From positions 1 to 62,710 of the forward strand of contig CACGIS010000003.1 of NCBI GenBank assembly GCA_902573175.1: a stretch of DNA of 62,710 bases, given 5' to 3'. Below the pieces are notes generated by a model. That model saw nothing but the letters and a program-made list of their open reading frames with translations, did not search any database and had not been told where the DNA came from. Positions 1 through 8,755 of the stretch are shown here, piece by piece; positions within the stretch are counted from its first letter, which is position 1; each line of letters begins with the position of its first letter. Source of the stretch: Paracoccaceae bacterium (GTDB lineage Bacteria; Pseudomonadota; Alphaproteobacteria; Rhodobacterales; Rhodobacteraceae). Both the position numbers and the translations under genes were made by a program.

Positions 1-1272
1 ATAACATTTAATGTGTATGGCTCCTCGGAAGGTGAGGAAAGGCTTATACCGTTTGATATTATTCCGCGGGTAATAACTTCCAATGAATGGAACAAAATCT
101 GCAAGGGCCTAGAACAAAGGGTTCGAGCAATAAATGCTTTTTTGTACGATATCTATCATAGCCAGGAGATAGTAAAGGCAGGTATATTACCTCTTGAGAT
201 GCTAAAAAATAATCCAGCATTTTTGTTGCAAATGATAGGTGTAAATCCGCCAGGTCAAATATACACTCATATTTCAGGTGTTGATATAATTCGAACCGAA
301 GAAAACGATTTTTATGTTCTTGAGGATAATATACGCACGCCTTCTGGAGTCAGCTATATGCTCGAAAATAGGGAAACGATGCTGCAAATGTTTCCTGAAT
401 TATTTACAAAAAATAGGGTACAGCCGATACAGAACTATCCGCAAGAATTGCTTAATTCGTTAAAGGATACTGTGCCTGAGACTGCAGAAAATAAACCGAC
501 CGTGTGTTTGCTGACGCCTGGATTATACAACTCTGCCTATTTTGAACATGCATTTTTAGCAGACCAAATGGGAATAGAGTTAGTACAGGGAAACGATTTA
601 AAAGTAGTAGATGGTTTTTTGGCTATGCGCACCACTCAAGGCCATCAAAAAGTTGATGTATTATACAAGCGTCTGGATGATAACTTTCTTGACCCTTTAA
701 ATTTTAATGAAAAAAGTAGTTTGGGTGTGCCAGGCCTGTTTGACGTATATAGAAAGGGTCGAGTTACAATTGCAAATGCACCGGGTACAGGCATTGCCGA
801 TGATAAGGCTATATATTCATTCATGCCAGAAATCGTGCAGTTTTATAGTGGAGAGTTTCCCTTATTGCAAAATGTACCTACATGGCGATGTGCAATTAAG
901 GATCAACTCCAATATGTTTTAGATAATATAAGTGAGCTAGTAATTAAACAGGTTCATGGTTCAGGAGGATATGGTATGCTAATTGGGCCGGCAGCCACCA
1001 AGAAAGATATATCAAATTTCAAAAAAAAGTTGATCGCAACACCTCAAAATTACATAGCGCAACCGACTCTAAGTTTATCTACAGTACCAATATTTACCAA
1101 CAAGGGTTTTGCTCCAAGGCACGTTGATTTAAGACCGTTCGTTCAAATGTCACCAAAAAAAATAAATATTGTTCCTGGCGGACTAACGCGAGTTGCTATG
1201 TCAAAAGGTTCACTAGTAGTAAATTCATCACAAGGAGGAGGAACCAAGGATACTTGGGTTCTAGAAAACTGA
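1..1272 (+). CDS. Circularly permuted ATP-grasp protein, 5' end cut by window
   Basis: The reading frame is open from base 1 (I-T-F-N-V-Y-G) and the family normally has about 470 residues, so the GTG at 13 is probably not the start and the N-terminus lies outside. Recognisable family blocks are PFDIIPRVI, the QRVRAINAFLYDIY stretch, VLEDNIRTPSGVSYMLENR and, near the C-terminus, KQVHGSGGYGM and DLRPFVQM. This family of ATP-grasp ligases is predicted to form amide bonds on peptide or amino-acid substrates; no substrate is established. The stop codon overlaps the start of the alpha-E gene by one base, and the four genes up to 3764 form one operon with an Anbu-type proteasome-like peptidase. Family assignment is firm; biochemical role is inferred. 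Confidence 0.93.
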   Translation: MTFNVYGSSEGEERLIPFDIIPRVITSNEWNKICKGLEQRVRAINAFLYDIYHSQEIVKAGILPLEMLKNNPAFLLQMIGVNPPGQIYTHISGVDIIRTEENDFYVLEDNIRTPSGVSYMLENRETMLQMFPELFTKNRVQPIQNYPQELLNSLKDTVPETAENKPTVCLLTPGLYNSAYFEHAFLADQMGIELVQGNDLKVVDGFLAMRTTQGHQKVDVLYKRLDDNFLDPLNFNEKSSLGVPGLFDVYRKGRVTIANAPGTGIADDKAIYSFMPEIVQFYSGEFPLLQNVPTWRCAIKDQLQYVLDNISELVIKQVHGSGGYGMLIGPAATKKDISNFKKKLIATPQNYIAQPTLSLSTVPIFTNKGFAPRHVDLRPFVQMSPKKINIVPGGLTRVAMSKGSLVVNSSQGGGTKDTWVLEN

Positions 1273-2213
1273 TGTTAGGCAATACTGCTAATGGCCTTTT
1301 TTGGACCTACAGACTTTTGGAAAGAGCTGAAAATATGTCAAGGTTGATAGAGACTGGGCAGCGAATCGCATTAACAAGATTAAGTAGCTCTGACGAACAA
1401 TGGTTATACGTAATGCAAACCTCCGCAGTATCGGAGGAATACGAGAAACAGTATTCTAAAGTCGAAAAAGAAGCTGCCGTTGATTGGATTTTGAGACATC
1501 CCGAAAATAAATCTTCGATTTTATCTAGTATTACTTCAGCGAGGCAAAACGCAAAAATGGTTCGACATGCTCTTACGACTGATGTTTGGGAAGCAATCAA
1601 TGGATCTTTTCTTGATATTCAAAAGCTTCTAAAAGCCAAGACAAGAGAAGGAGACCTTCCACTTATTATGCGTACTATTAAACAGAGCGCCGCGTTTGTT
1701 AGAGGTGCTACATATGGTACAATGTTAAGAAATGAAGAATATGATTTTTGTCGGCTAGGTACTTTTATTGAGCGGGCCGATAATACTGCGCGAATTTTAG
1801 ATGTAAAATATTACGTACTACTACCCTCTGCAAAAGCTGTTGGCACTTCGATTGATAATGTTCAATGGGAAACAATTTTGAGATCGGTATCTGCTTATGG
1901 AGGATTTAGACTGGAATATGGACATGAAGCTGGACCTGACGATATAGCTAAATTTCTTATCCTAGATAAACGTATGCCAAGAAGTTTAATATATTGCTGT
2001 GACATACTAAAACTTCATCTTTCAAGCTTATGTTCGGCTTATCGAAATAAGCCGCCATCTTTATCGCAAATCATGCAGTTGCAAAATAGGTTTTTAACTC
2101 ATGATATTGAGGCAATTTTCAAATTTGGATTGCATGACTTTCTACAAGAGATGATTTCTCTTTTTGGAAATTTAAGTGATCAAATTGAAATTGATTATAG
2201 ATTTTACGAATGA
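1272..2213 (+). CDS. Alpha-E domain protein (DUF403)
   Basis: All-helical alpha-E protein of about 313 residues, the usual length. The N-terminus MLGNTANGLFWTYRLLERAE matches the family signature (FW..R..ERAEN..RLI), and the mid-protein block FCRLGTFIERADNTARILD is typical. I chose ATG 1272, which overlaps the previous stop (TGATG) and begins at the conserved first residues; a TTG at 1254 would add six non-conserved residues. Alpha-E proteins travel with circularly permuted ATP-grasp enzymes and transglutaminase-like proteins and are thought to work with them in making or processing a peptide-like product. The exact biochemical role is unknown. Translationally coupled on both sides: its stop overlaps the next ATG (ATGA). 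Confidence 0.93.
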   Translation: MLGNTANGLFWTYRLLERAENMSRLIETGQRIALTRLSSSDEQWLYVMQTSAVSEEYEKQYSKVEKEAAVDWILRHPENKSSILSSITSARQNAKMVRHALTTDVWEAINGSFLDIQKLLKAKTREGDLPLIMRTIKQSAAFVRGATYGTMLRNEEYDFCRLGTFIERADNTARILDVKYYVLLPSAKAVGTSIDNVQWETILRSVSAYGGFRLEYGHEAGPDDIAKFLILDKRMPRSLIYCCDILKLHLSSLCSAYRNKPPSLSQIMQLQNRFLTHDIEAIFKFGLHDFLQEMISLFGNLSDQIEIDYRFYE

Positions 2214-3010
2214 AGAAGTTATACGTTACTCACAAAACAAGTTACTCTTTTGAGGCGGGGCCGCTAAGCGGTCTGCAGCAAATTAAAAAAACTCCCTATT
2301 CCGACTCTAGCCAAATGGTCTTAAATTGGTCGCTTTCACTCAAAGGAGCAAAGGAAGAATTTTCATTCATAGACTCATTTAACAATAATGTGCATTTGAT
2401 TAGAATAGAGCCGAGAACTAAGTGCCTTGTCATAGAATGTGAAGGACATGTAGAGGTAACAGATAACTTCGGAATAAGAGGCTATGAAACAAGCACTATA
2501 CCCTTATGGATTTGGACTGAGCAGACTAACATTACCAAGCCTGGATCAAATATTAGAAAATTGGTTAAAGGTCTGTCACTTAAAGATAATATTAGTGATT
2601 TTCACAAACTTATGGAGCTAATAAATCGGTCGCTGGATTTTGAGAAGAACATAACGGACGTTAAAACCACTGCAGAGGCGGCGGTCAAAAGTGGCTATGG
2701 TGTTTGTCAAGATTTCACAAATATATTCATAGCTTGTTGTAGGTTACATGGACTGCCTACGCGTTATGTATCAGGTTTTCTACTTTTAGAAAATAACCAA
2801 GTTCAAGAAGCTATGCATGCTTGGGCTGAAGTGTTTGTCAAAGGTTTAGGTTGGGTAGGTTTTGACACAGCTAATAATGTTTCGCCAGATGACAGGTATA
2901 TCCGGGTGGCACTTGGCCGAGATTACGCTGATGCCGCTCCGATTAAAGGTTTGACACGTGGCGTTCAAAATGAGTGCCTATCTGTATCCATTATGATTTC
3001 GGAGCAATAA
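2210..3010 (+). CDS. Transglutaminase-like cysteine peptidase family protein
   Basis: 266 residues with an N-terminal beta region typical of the bacterial transglutaminase N domain (residues 1-85) and a papain-like core. The catalytic triad can be read: Cys in GYGVCQDFT, His in AMHAWAEVF, and Asp in VGFDTANN. Enzymes of this type hydrolyse or transfer amide bonds. The start ATG at 2210 overlaps the alpha-E stop, so translation is coupled. In this four-gene set the predicted logic is ligase (ATP-grasp), partner (alpha-E), amidase/transglutaminase and compartmentalised peptidase (Anbu). Activity on a specific substrate is not known. Confidence 0.93.
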   Translation: MKKLYVTHKTSYSFEAGPLSGLQQIKKTPYSDSSQMVLNWSLSLKGAKEEFSFIDSFNNNVHLIRIEPRTKCLVIECEGHVEVTDNFGIRGYETSTIPLWIWTEQTNITKPGSNIRKLVKGLSLKDNISDFHKLMELINRSLDFEKNITDVKTTAEAAVKSGYGVCQDFTNIFIACCRLHGLPTRYVSGFLLLENNQVQEAMHAWAEVFVKGLGWVGFDTANNVSPDDRYIRVALGRDYADAAPIKGLTRGVQNECLSVSIMISEQ

Positions 3011-3014
3011 CGAC

Positions 3015-3764
3015 ATGAGTTACTGTGTTGGAATTTTGACAAAATTTGGTCTAGCTTTTATGTCCGATACGAGGACAAATGCCGGTTTAGACGATCTTTC
3101 GCAATTCAAAAAACTTTTTACTTGGGGCCGCTCAGATGACAGACTATTCACACTCTTGAGCGCAGGTAATCTAGCGACAACACAGGCGGTCGTATCGGAA
3201 ATTGAGCAAGATTTCAAAAAGAGTAAAGGCCGGCTACTTAATTGCAAATCGATGTTTGAAGTGGCAGAATTTGTGGGCCAGCAGTTGCATAATAAAGTAA
3301 AAAAACACTCAGAAAACGAGATAAATGCCGAAAGTACATTTAAGGCTAGCTTGATATTGGGTGGTCAGATTAAAGGATCAAAACCTTCTCTTTTTCTTAT
3401 ATACCCAGAGGGAAACTTTATAGAAGCAACTGAAGATACCCCATTTTTTCAAATAGGTGAAATAAAATACGGGCGTCCAATCCTCGTAAGAGGATATCGG
3501 CACGATCTTAGTATGAAGGATATTTTTAAACTTTTAATTGTAAGCTTTGACTCTACATTGAAAGCCAACTTAACGGTTGGTTTTCCTCTAGATTTTCAGA
3601 TTTACTTCATCGATGCCCTAGAGCCTGGTGTAGCGGGTCGTTTAAAAGAAAATGATCCTTACTTTGTCGATGTTAGTAATGCCTGGAGTAAAGGTCTTGA
3701 AGATTTATTATTGAGCCTACCAGCCTTGACGCTGCGCTCAGAGGAAAATGATCCAGCAAAATAA
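3015..3764 (+). CDS. Anbu-type proteasome-like peptidase
   Basis: 249-residue Ntn-hydrolase of the Anbu (ancestral beta-subunit) family. After removal of Met the N-terminus is Ser-Tyr-Cys-Val-Gly, so Ser is the presumed N-terminal nucleophile; Asp18 in SDTRTNAG and Lys32/33 in QFKKLFTW fit the Asp17/Lys33 positions of proteasome beta subunits. GGQIKGSKPSLFLIYPEGNF and the FFQIGEIKYGRP block are typical Anbu segments. Anbu proteins assemble into helical or ring oligomers. A GGAG at 3001-3004 lies ten bases before the ATG, and only four bases separate the gene from the transglutaminase-like gene. The genomic set matches the known Anbu neighbourhood. Peptidase activity of Anbu proteins is weak or unproven in general, so function is inferred. 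Confidence 0.92.
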   Translation: MSYCVGILTKFGLAFMSDTRTNAGLDDLSQFKKLFTWGRSDDRLFTLLSAGNLATTQAVVSEIEQDFKKSKGRLLNCKSMFEVAEFVGQQLHNKVKKHSENEINAESTFKASLILGGQIKGSKPSLFLIYPEGNFIEATEDTPFFQIGEIKYGRPILVRGYRHDLSMKDIFKLLIVSFDSTLKANLTVGFPLDFQIYFIDALEPGVAGRLKENDPYFVDVSNAWSKGLEDLLLSLPALTLRSEENDPAK

Positions 3765-4084
3765 TTTCACAGTGGACGCACACATATATAAAGTTTCGAA
3801 CTCCTCACTATCCGCCACTTTTCAGAATTTAAACATATAAAAACAATATCCTATGGGTATTTATAAATATTCGTCCCCACATTCTCCGCCAAAATCCATA
3901 AATCACCATATTTAGTATGCTATATTGGTTGAAAAAACTTATTAAAATTTGAAACTGGTTGTATAGGTGGGTGTATGGTTTATTTGATCTGTAGACTGGT
4001 TATAATCTCCACCCTAACTGATATTTACTAATCACTTGAAAAATATTTATATACTTAAAAATACTGTTAAGAACTGCGATTTAT
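3765..4084. other. AT-rich intergenic region before the TPR-sulfotransferase gene
   Basis: A 320-bp gap without a credible gene. Its right half holds a 25-bp sequence at 3952-3976 that recurs after the sulfotransferase gene, and a short direct repeat ACTGGTT at 3954-3960 and 3995-4001. I see no clear terminator for the Anbu operon and no convincing promoter. Confidence 0.6.
3952..3976 (+). repeat. Left copy of 25-bp flanking direct repeat
   Basis: Matches 6221-6245 at 23 of 25 positions, same orientation. It contains two GGGTGTAT-type octamers spaced 12 bp (GGTTGTAT at 3957, GGGTGTAT at 3969). With the right copy it brackets exactly one gene, the TPR-sulfotransferase. Tandem short repeats of this type resemble arm sites near tyrosine-recombinase attachment sites, but no integrase is present here. 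Confidence 0.75.
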
Positions 4085-6211
4085 ATGAAATTTACAATAG
4101 ATCGAGCACTACAAAAGGGCATTGAAGCTCAAAAGGCTGGCAAGGCTCAAGAAGCTGATCGTTATTACACTGCCATCCTGAAAGCTAATCCCAAGCACCC
4201 CGATGCAAATCATAACATGGGGATTTTGGCTGTTGATCTTGGTAAGGTTGAGGAAGCTCTACCTTTCTTAAAAACAGCTCTAGAGGTCAATTCGAGCATA
4301 GATCAGTACTGGCTTAGTTATATTTTTGCTTTGATAAAACTTGATCGAATAGCTGATGCAAAAGCAGTATTTAACCAAGCCAAGAGTAAAGGTGCAAAAG
4401 GGGATGGCTTTGATCAAATAGAACTACATCTAAACGCATCCTCAGTTGGTTTCAAAAATAATGAACGGGAAGCTGGGATAGCTCAGTCCAATATACTAGA
4501 TGAATTAAAACTAGATAAGGCACTAAAGTTTGCAAAACAGAAAGTTAAGGATGGCCTTAGTAAAGAAGCAAATAAGATATACCGAGATGTTCTTAAGAGA
4601 TTTCCAAAAAACAAAAAAGCTTTAGATGGAATAAAAGCATTGGCCAGCAGAACTTCAGGCAATACATCAGAAATGCAAGAGGCACCTAAAGAACTGCTGA
4701 ACTGGGTAGTTGAGTTGTACAACCAACAAAAGTTTCAGCAAGCTTTTAACAAAGCTCAAACACTAACAAAAAGATATAATAAAAGTTTAGCCCTCTGGAA
4801 CTTAATCGGCGCATCAGCAGCTAAAATTGAAAAGCCAGATGAAGCAGTCCTTGCTTTTCAAAAAGCATTGTCAATCAAACCTGACTACGCAGAGGCCCAT
4901 TACAACTTGGGTAACGCGCTTAAGGCTCAGGAAAAGCTAGAAGAAGCAATAGAGGCTTACACAAAGGCGTTGTTAATTAAGCCTGATTATGCTGAGGCCT
5001 ATAACAACATAGGCGGTATTCTAAAAAATCAAAGTAAGCTAGAAGAAGCAATAGAAGCTTATACAAAGGCGTTGTTAGTTAAGCCTGATTATGCTGAGGC
5101 CCATTACAACTTGGGTAACGCGCTTAAGGCCCAAGAAAAGCTAGAAGAAGCAATAGAGTCATATAACATGGCAATCTCCATAAAGCCCGATCATGCTGAG
5201 GCTCATCATAATCTAAGCAAGATCAAAAAGTATACTGAAGAGGATAAGCAGTTTCTTCAGGTTCAAGAGCTTTATAAAAGTGAGAACCTGAGTGAAGATA
5301 AAAGGTGCAGTTTAAGTTTCGCATTGGCTAAAATGTACGAAGACGTTGGCAAACTAGATTATGCTTTTAGTCACTTGATTGAAGGCAACGCGCTGCGCAA
5401 AAAGTTGCTGAAATACTCAATTACTCAAGACTTAGAATTTTTCAATAGATTGAAAGAGACACAACCTCATCTCTTAAAAAACTCAATGCAAATAAAAGAA
5501 AGCTCGATTGAACCCAAACCAATTTTTATTCTTGGTATGCCAAGATCAGGAACAAGCCTCGTTGAACAGATAATATCATCACATTCTGAGGTGGTAGGTG
5601 CAGGGGAATTAAATTACGTTGCACATTTCGGAAAAAAACTACCGTTTGATCCTTCATCGATAAAAATTGCAGCTATCTCTGAGTTCAGACGGAGGTACCT
5701 ATCAGAGTTAACGAAATTATCATATGGAAAGAGTTGCGTAACAGATAAGTTACCTCATAACTTTCTTTATATTCCCTTAATTCGTGCTGCTTTCCCAGAG
5801 TCTAAAATTGTTCATGTACGACGGAATGCTGCTGCTACATGTTGGTCGAATTATAAACATTATTTTACAACAAAAAATCTAGGATATTGCTATGACTTAA
5901 AGGACGTCGTTTCATATTATGCTTTATACAGCGACCTTATGCAGTTTTGGCAATTAGAATACAGTGATGGGATTTACAATTTGAACTATGAGAAACTCAC
6001 AACTAACCAAGAAAGCGAAACTAGAAAGCTTGTTGATCATCTAGGACTAGATTGGGAAGAAGCATGTTTATCGCCGCAAAAAAACAAACGTATTGTAAGA
6101 ACAGCCTCACAGCAGCAGGTTAGGCAAAAGGTTTATCAAAGCAGTTCTGAAGTATGGCGAAAATACGAACCATACCTTAATGGCGCATTTTCTAGTCTAC
6201 CCTCTTCATAG
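4085..6211 (+). CDS. TPR-repeat sulfotransferase
   Basis: 708 residues in two parts. Residues 1 to about 400 are tetratricopeptide repeats, the best conserved being three tandem 34-residue units at 266-367 (PDYAEAHYNLGNALK type). Residues about 478-690 form a sulfotransferase domain: the 5'-phosphosulfate loop is PRSGTS at 486-491 inside FILGMPRSGTSLVEQ, and the 3'-phosphate site is VRRNAAATCWSNY near residue 577. Proteins of this design transfer sulfuryl groups from PAPS to protein, glycan or small-molecule acceptors held by the TPR part; the acceptor here is unknown. No signal peptide, so it is likely cytoplasmic. It stands alone between the direct repeats at 3952 and 6221, which suggests arrival as a unit. 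Confidence 0.92.
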   Translation: MKFTIDRALQKGIEAQKAGKAQEADRYYTAILKANPKHPDANHNMGILAVDLGKVEEALPFLKTALEVNSSIDQYWLSYIFALIKLDRIADAKAVFNQAKSKGAKGDGFDQIELHLNASSVGFKNNEREAGIAQSNILDELKLDKALKFAKQKVKDGLSKEANKIYRDVLKRFPKNKKALDGIKALASRTSGNTSEMQEAPKELLNWVVELYNQQKFQQAFNKAQTLTKRYNKSLALWNLIGASAAKIEKPDEAVLAFQKALSIKPDYAEAHYNLGNALKAQEKLEEAIEAYTKALLIKPDYAEAYNNIGGILKNQSKLEEAIEAYTKALLVKPDYAEAHYNLGNALKAQEKLEEAIESYNMAISIKPDHAEAHHNLSKIKKYTEEDKQFLQVQELYKSENLSEDKRCSLSFALAKMYEDVGKLDYAFSHLIEGNALRKKLLKYSITQDLEFFNRLKETQPHLLKNSMQIKESSIEPKPIFILGMPRSGTSLVEQIISSHSEVVGAGELNYVAHFGKKLPFDPSSIKIAAISEFRRRYLSELTKLSYGKSCVTDKLPHNFLYIPLIRAAFPESKIVHVRRNAAATCWSNYKHYFTTKNLGYCYDLKDVVSYYALYSDLMQFWQLEYSDGIYNLNYEKLTTNQESETRKLVDHLGLDWEEACLSPQKNKRIVRTASQQQVRQKVYQSSSEVWRKYEPYLNGAFSSLPSS
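4880..5185 (+). repeat. Three tandem 102-bp TPR-coding units
   Basis: Units at 4880-4981, 4982-5083 and 5084-5185 each encode 34 residues. Units 1 and 3 are almost identical at DNA level over their first two thirds, while unit 2 shares its 3' part with unit 1. Similarity at silent positions indicates recent duplication or gene conversion. Confidence 0.85.
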
Positions 6212-6220
6212 ACCACCAAA

Positions 6221-6257
6221 AAACTGGGTGTATAGATGGGTGTATTAGTGGGTGTAT
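6221..6257 (+). repeat. Right copy of flanking direct repeat with three 12-bp-spaced octamers
   Basis: GGGTGTAT occurs at 6226, 6238 and 6250, exactly 12 bp apart. Bases 6221-6245 match 3952-3976 at 23 of 25 positions. It begins 10 bp after the stop codon of the sulfotransferase gene. A weak inverted repeat (6283-6292 with 6304-6313, one mismatch) follows. Confidence 0.75.
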
Positions 6258-6504
6258 TTATACTTAGACACAGATATAGAGATGCAAGGGTAGTTTTAGA
6301 AATTACCCCTGCAAACTAATAATAGAATTTCTTGAAGATAAGTTTTGTTAGCCCTCACTTTCGATGGGGTCAAAAACTAGTTGCGGTTAGGTTGCTAAGA
6401 TACTGCTCTCACATTTTTCTTGGACTAAGACGCTGAGTAATACTTTTATTTGCTGTCCAAAAAATTCAATATGTGAAGTATCTAGTAAATTGGAAAGGCT
6501 CAAA

Positions 6505-6915
6505 ATGGCTGACGATGGAGTAAGACTAGTAAAACCTGGTTTGAAATATGAAGGCGCTCAAGGTGTCACCTACGATGCTGGTGTCTCAAGAAATACAGTT
6601 GGAGCAGAAAAAGTTTGTATGAATATTTTGCCGATGCCTCCCGGTGTCAAATCGAAACCTCACATACACAGGGGCATCGAAACAATAGCCTATATGCTAG
6701 AAGGCGAATGTACGTTATTTCACGGTGAGCAGCTTGAAAACCAAACTTTAATCAAGCAGGGCGAACAGATTTTTATTCCTGATAATGTTCCTCATGCACC
6801 TTGTAACCTAAGTGATAAAAAGTGTATTTGGGTTGTTGTCCATTCATCAGGTGATGACCAAGATGAACTAGTTCGAACAACACATTTAGATTATATTCTG
6901 GAAAACTTTGGCTAA
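6505..6915 (+). CDS. Single-domain cupin protein
   Basis: About 136 residues forming one cupin barrel. Motif 1 is KPHIHRGIETIAYMLEGE (two His and one Glu as probable metal ligands) and motif 2 is IFIPDNVPHAPCN with its conserved His. The start was set at ATG 6505, preceded by GGAAAGG about 6 bases upstream; a TTG at 6490 would add five residues and place the ribosome site inside the gene. Stand-alone gene with about 290 bp of non-coding DNA before it. Small cupins of this kind are metal-binding enzymes or sensors; nothing here gives the substrate. Confidence 0.85.
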   Translation: MADDGVRLVKPGLKYEGAQGVTYDAGVSRNTVGAEKVCMNILPMPPGVKSKPHIHRGIETIAYMLEGECTLFHGEQLENQTLIKQGEQIFIPDNVPHAPCNLSDKKCIWVVVHSSGDDQDELVRTTHLDYILENFG

Positions 6916-7004
6916 GAGGCGGGTATACGTACAAATAGAAGGTCGGTATAACCAATTAGGAAATTAAGAAAAACCAAAACCTAGCCAATGTGCTATTTAT
7001 ATTT

Positions 7005-7667
7005 CTAACGAAAGTGGGCAAACCCAGTTAAAGCAAGTGTCTTTGCAATGCCTACTCCTAATTGTCTGGTGTTTTTAACATCCAAATGCAATCCATCTAC
7101 TGGGTCTGGTTCACAAAATTTGGTGGCATCCACGAAATAAGTATCCTGCTCGATGGCGAGTTCACCGTAGAGTTTAGCCAGTTTGGGCAACCACCGAGTA
7201 AGTTCATCTAACTCGGGAAAACCCTCTCCACTCACTGAAGACAATGGTAAACAATTTGGGGGAGAGACAATCATCACTTTCGGTGGCGATGTATTTGGTA
7301 CAGAGCTGCCTTGAGATGTTGGCAGGTCCCTTGTCACCTTAATTAAGGATCGCATAGCATTGACTGTATCGTGTGGTTTGCGACCAGCCTCAGCAAAGAG
7401 GTCATTTGTCCCAAGTGCTAAAATAACAAGATCTAATGGAGCAGCTTGGAGTAATGCTACAGGTAAATGTTTTAAGCCATTGCGCTCAGGTAGACTTGGA
7501 AAATCAAGATTGGTTGTTCGACCTCCAAGACCAGCTTCCCAGATTTTTACATTTTCCAAACTTGCACCAAGAACATTTGGCCAACGGTCTTCGTATTTGT
7601 GTCGATCTCTATTACTGGCATTGCGCCCCCAAACAAGGGAATCTCCATAAACTAAAATTGACTTCAT
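7005..7667 (-). CDS. SGNH/GDSL-type hydrolase
   Basis: About 220 residues with the four SGNH blocks: GDSLVWG with nucleophile Ser10, GLGGRTT with oxyanion Gly, LGTND with Asn, and the C-terminal DGLHLD with the Asp-x-x-His pair. Resembles small arylesterase/lysophospholipase-like lipases. No signal peptide is apparent. The ATG at 7667 (reverse strand) has GGGAAG 8 bases upstream; the ATG 15 bases further up would put that ribosome site inside the gene. Convergent with the cupin gene. Likely an esterase on small acyl or acetyl esters; substrate unknown. Confidence 0.88.
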   Translation of the reverse strand: MKSILVYGDSLVWGRNASNRDRHKYEDRWPNVLGASLENVKIWEAGLGGRTTNLDFPSLPERNGLKHLPVALLQAAPLDLVILALGTNDLFAEAGRKPHDTVNAMRSLIKVTRDLPTSQGSSVPNTSPPKVMIVSPPNCLPLSSVSGEGFPELDELTRWLPKLAKLYGELAIEQDTYFVDATKFCEPDPVDGLHLDVKNTRQLGVGIAKTLALTGFAHFR

Positions 7668-7949
7668 CAAATATCTTCCCACTTTTGAGAAACCATTAAA
7701 CGAAGATAAGCGATATGGCGAGTATGAGGTGTTTCATTAATCTAACTTTTCCAAAACCCAAGATTTAGATATTTTTAAGTAATAATTAGGAGCCTCTGGA
7801 TAAGATTTGCTGGAACTGTTCAAGATTAACATGTCTAAGAAATCTGAATTGTCATTAGTGCCATTTTTAAAAGATGTAATGTAAGGAGCCGCAAAATGAT
7901 ACATGTCATTCTTTCTTGCTTTGTTCGGCATCTGATATAAGCTCATATT

Positions 7950-8567
7950 ATGGCAAGTAGCACAACTTCTTACAAACTTTATGGCATACCTTATTTAGGT
8001 TCTATGGCTATTGAATTATTAATGGAAGAGGCCGGAATAAAATATGACATCATTTTTCCAACTCAAGAGGAAAGAAACTCTGCAGAATTTAAAATGATTT
8101 CGCCTCGAGGATTAGTGCCTGTTTTGATTACCCCAAGTGGGCAATCTATTTTTGAAGGGCCTGCAATTATTAATTTTCTATTAGAAACACATCATACCAA
8201 TTTAATTGCCCCTATAGGCGATCCAGATAGAGCCACGTGCTTTCAATGGCTTTCTTTCCTTTCTACAGCACTAGGAAATGCCAACAACCGTTTTTTCTTT
8301 CCTGATCGATACGGCTCTACGGAAATTGTTATCAAGGAAAAAGCTGAGTTAGATAGGAAGGCTTGTTACGATATTTTGGAGAAACACGTTGACGGTTTCT
8401 TATCAGGAAAAACTTGTGGGATTGCAGACTTCTACTTTTATGTTTTGATGAGCTGGGATAACAATAAAACAGACGAACTCGCCAAAAGACCAAATCTTGA
8501 GAAAATATTTAATCAGGTTAACGAAACCGCATCAGTCCAAAAAGTGCTAAAAAATCAAACTTCGTAG
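7950..8567 (+). CDS. Glutathione S-transferase family protein
   Basis: 205 residues with a thioredoxin-like N-terminal domain (KLYGIPYLGSMAIELLMEEAGI, then the cis-Pro block GLVPVLI and the SIFEGPAIINFLLE glutathione-gamma-Glu block) and a short, rather divergent helical C-terminal domain ending in GIADFYFYVLMSW. The probable Ser/Tyr catalytic position near residue 17 is not clear. Stand-alone gene followed by a strong hairpin at 8623-8655. Distinct from the LigF-like GSTs further right in the window. Family is well supported; substrate unknown. Confidence 0.85.
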   Translation: MASSTTSYKLYGIPYLGSMAIELLMEEAGIKYDIIFPTQEERNSAEFKMISPRGLVPVLITPSGQSIFEGPAIINFLLETHHTNLIAPIGDPDRATCFQWLSFLSTALGNANNRFFFPDRYGSTEIVIKEKAELDRKACYDILEKHVDGFLSGKTCGIADFYFYVLMSWDNNKTDELAKRPNLEKIFNQVNETASVQKVLKNQTS

Positions 8568-8622
8568 CATTAGGTCCAATGATATATCCGTCCGAACCAG
8601 CTTGTTTGAGTTTAGCTTTTAG

Positions 8623-8655
8623 ATAGACCATGTGCTGTATATTTGCATGGTCTAT
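8623..8655 (+). terminator. Hairpin after the GST gene, probable terminator
   Basis: Perfect 10-bp inverted repeat ATAGACCATG / CATGGTCTAT (8623-8632 and 8646-8655) with a 13-base loop, followed only by a short pyrimidine run (TTCCTTG). It could end the GST transcript; weak U-tract lowers confidence. Confidence 0.55.
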
Positions 8656-8755
8656 TTCCTTGTATTATAGAGATATTGCTGTGTTATATAATTTTTGCGC
8701 TTTCAGAGTTTATATCTCTTTGTTCAAATATTATTTGTATCTAAGGAGAGCTTAG

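Noticed and set aside
3952-6257. CRISPR or transposon ends around the sulfotransferase gene
   Set aside because: The repeats are only 12 bp in period with no spacers, are direct rather than inverted, and no transposase or cas gene is present.
7737-7946. 69-codon minus-strand frame between the SGNH hydrolase and GST genes
   Set aside because: Its start codon lies 3 bp from the GST start in the opposite direction, there is no ribosome site of its own, and the translation resembles no family and has no clear structure.
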